Source of the DNA: Phreatobacter sp. | GTDB lineage: Bacteria > Pseudomonadota > Alphaproteobacteria > Rhizobiales > Phreatobacteraceae | Length of the DNA stretch: 64,000 bases | NCBI RefSeq assembly: GCF_016793595.1 | Contig: NZ_JAEULY010000009.1 | Span: forward strand, 310,001 to 374,000 | Direction of reading: 5' to 3' | In this document: positions 63,290-64,000 of the stretch, piece after piece | Position numbering within the stretch: position 1 is the first letter of the stretch | Layout: each line of letters opens with the position of its first letter | Notes under the pieces: model-generated | Seen by the model: the letters and a program-made list of their open reading frames with translations, nothing else | The model's database searches: none | Told to the model about the DNA's origin: nothing | Translations under genes and position numbers: made by a program

Positions 63290-64000
63290 TCAACCGACGA
63301 TGGCGTGCGGCACGAAACAGGAGCGATTGCCGGTCACAAGCCCCTTGTCCTCGCGGATTCCAATGCCGGCGGGCTCGGTATCGACGATCCAGGAGCCGAT
63401 CACCGGCCGCATCCCCTCGAAGACCGCATCCGGCGCCACGGCCTGAACGACACGCGGCAGGGTGTCGTAGGGCCCCTCCGGCGCCGCGACAGTGACGCCG
63501 CCCTTGCGGATTTCGACATTGGCGCCCTCGCGCGAGAAGATGGGCTTGGCGACATAGTCCCTGCCCAGATTCCGCGCCGCCGGATCGTCCTCGTAATAGG
63601 ATTCCAGGAGGTTTGGATGGTTTGGCGCGAGCTTCCAGAGCTCCGGCAGCAGCGCCTTGGTCGATAGCAGCATCTTCCACGGCGGCTCGATCCAGATGGT
63701 CGAGGCGTTCGGCAGAGCCTCGCCGAACTGTTCGGCCAGCAGCCATTCCCATGGGTAGAGTTTGAAGATCGCGTGGATCGTCCGGTTCTTCTCGTCCACG
63801 AAGCGGCCGTTGCCGTCGAGGCCGATATCCGAAATGTCGAGCAGTTCGACCGGCTGGCCGGCCTCCTGCGCGAGCTCCGCGAGATATTCCACGGTCTTGC
63901 GGTCCTCGGTCTCGGCCGAGAAGGCGGTCAGATACATGGTGCCTTGCCGCTTCATCGCGGCGAAGCGCGCGATCAGCTTGTCGTGCAGGCTGTTGAACTG
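63290..64000 (-). CDS. glutathionylspermidine synthase-like ATP-grasp protein, partial (5' end outside window)
   Basis: The frame runs off the right edge; the last 236 residues are visible. It reads [17 protein letters not shown], then [65 protein letters not shown] (ATP-grasp Lys), and [37 protein letters not shown]. This is the C-terminal synthetase domain of the YgiC/YjfC/GspS family (ATP-dependent amide ligase). The N-terminus, and so the exact subgroup, is not visible. Confidence 0.85.
   Translation of the reverse strand, partial: QFNSLHDKLIARFAAMKRQGTMYLTAFSAETEDRKTVEYLAELAQEAGQPVELLDISDIGLDGNGRFVDEKNRTIHAIFKLYPWEWLLAEQFGEALPNASTIWIEPPWKMLLSTKALLPELWKLAPNHPNLLESYYEDDPAARNLGRDYVAKPIFSREGANVEIRKGGVTVAAPEGPYDTLPRVVQAVAPDAVFEGMRPVIGSWIVDTEPAGIGIREDKGLVTGNRSCFVPHAIVG

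Noticed and set aside
61258..63495. Open frame of about 745 codons antisense to glmU and kdsA
   Set aside because: The two enzymes on the minus strand are unambiguous; the antisense product has no motif.

Overview
The window is GC-rich DNA from an alphaproteobacterium, most likely a member of the Hyphomicrobiales (Rhizobiales). The basis is gene content and order (iscS-sufBCDS-sufT-sufA under an Irr-type box; topA-rnr-DUF983-Nudix; an aminotransferase-dapB-like-hom-glpX-recJ run; class I phaC), the codon bias, and long spurious antisense frames typical of very high GC. The species cannot be named from sequence alone.

Bases 1 to about 16,400 are accessory DNA: the end of a genomic island inserted at a tRNA-Glu(UUC) gene (16400-16475, minus strand). 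From left to right it holds: (a) a poorly characterised block (partial C39-like protease tail, PcfJ-like protein, XRE regulator, DUF2628-like membrane protein, secreted coiled-coil protein, Cys-rich unknown); (b) a metal-response cluster made of a CadR/PbrR-type MerR regulator, an HMA-CDF cation transporter, a TRAP transporter lacking its binding protein, and a SAM methyltransferase. Three near-identical MerR-type promoters with 19-bp spacers precede the three transcription units, so one regulator probably controls all of them; (c) a rearrangement scar where a truncated ccdA meets a truncated sensor kinase, followed by a PhnD-like binding protein and a divergent MFS transporter; (d) a satellite-phage-like module (Prim-Pol/SF3 replication protein, AlpA-like HTH protein, an unknown gene, and an integrase remnant that lost its N-terminal domain).

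From about 16,400 to 64,000 the sequence is ordinary core chromosome. It holds kbp, recJ, glpX, hom, a dapB-like gene and a class I aminotransferase; phaC and a thioesterase; argC; a cobalamin adenosyltransferase-GNAT pair; a HIG1 protein and a tspO remnant; parE; rhlE; a diguanylate cyclase; the SUF iron-sulfur operon; an ECF sigma factor; pyrB with an inactive dihydroorotase; plsY and dprA; topA, rnr, DUF983 and Nudix; a PepSY protein and an MFS transporter; and kdsA-glmU-glmS, with a glutathionylspermidine synthase-like gene running off the right edge.

The most striking observation is upstream of argC. Inside the 3' end of the GNAT gene, but in another frame, lies a 16-residue open frame with four consecutive Arg codons. 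It is preceded by a perfect TTGACA -35 element and followed by a perfect 8-bp GC hairpin with a U tract, and the segments can pair in mutually exclusive ways. This is the architecture of an arginine-sensing, ribosome-mediated transcription attenuator, possibly translated from a leaderless mRNA. The second is the three-promoter MerR regulon in the island.
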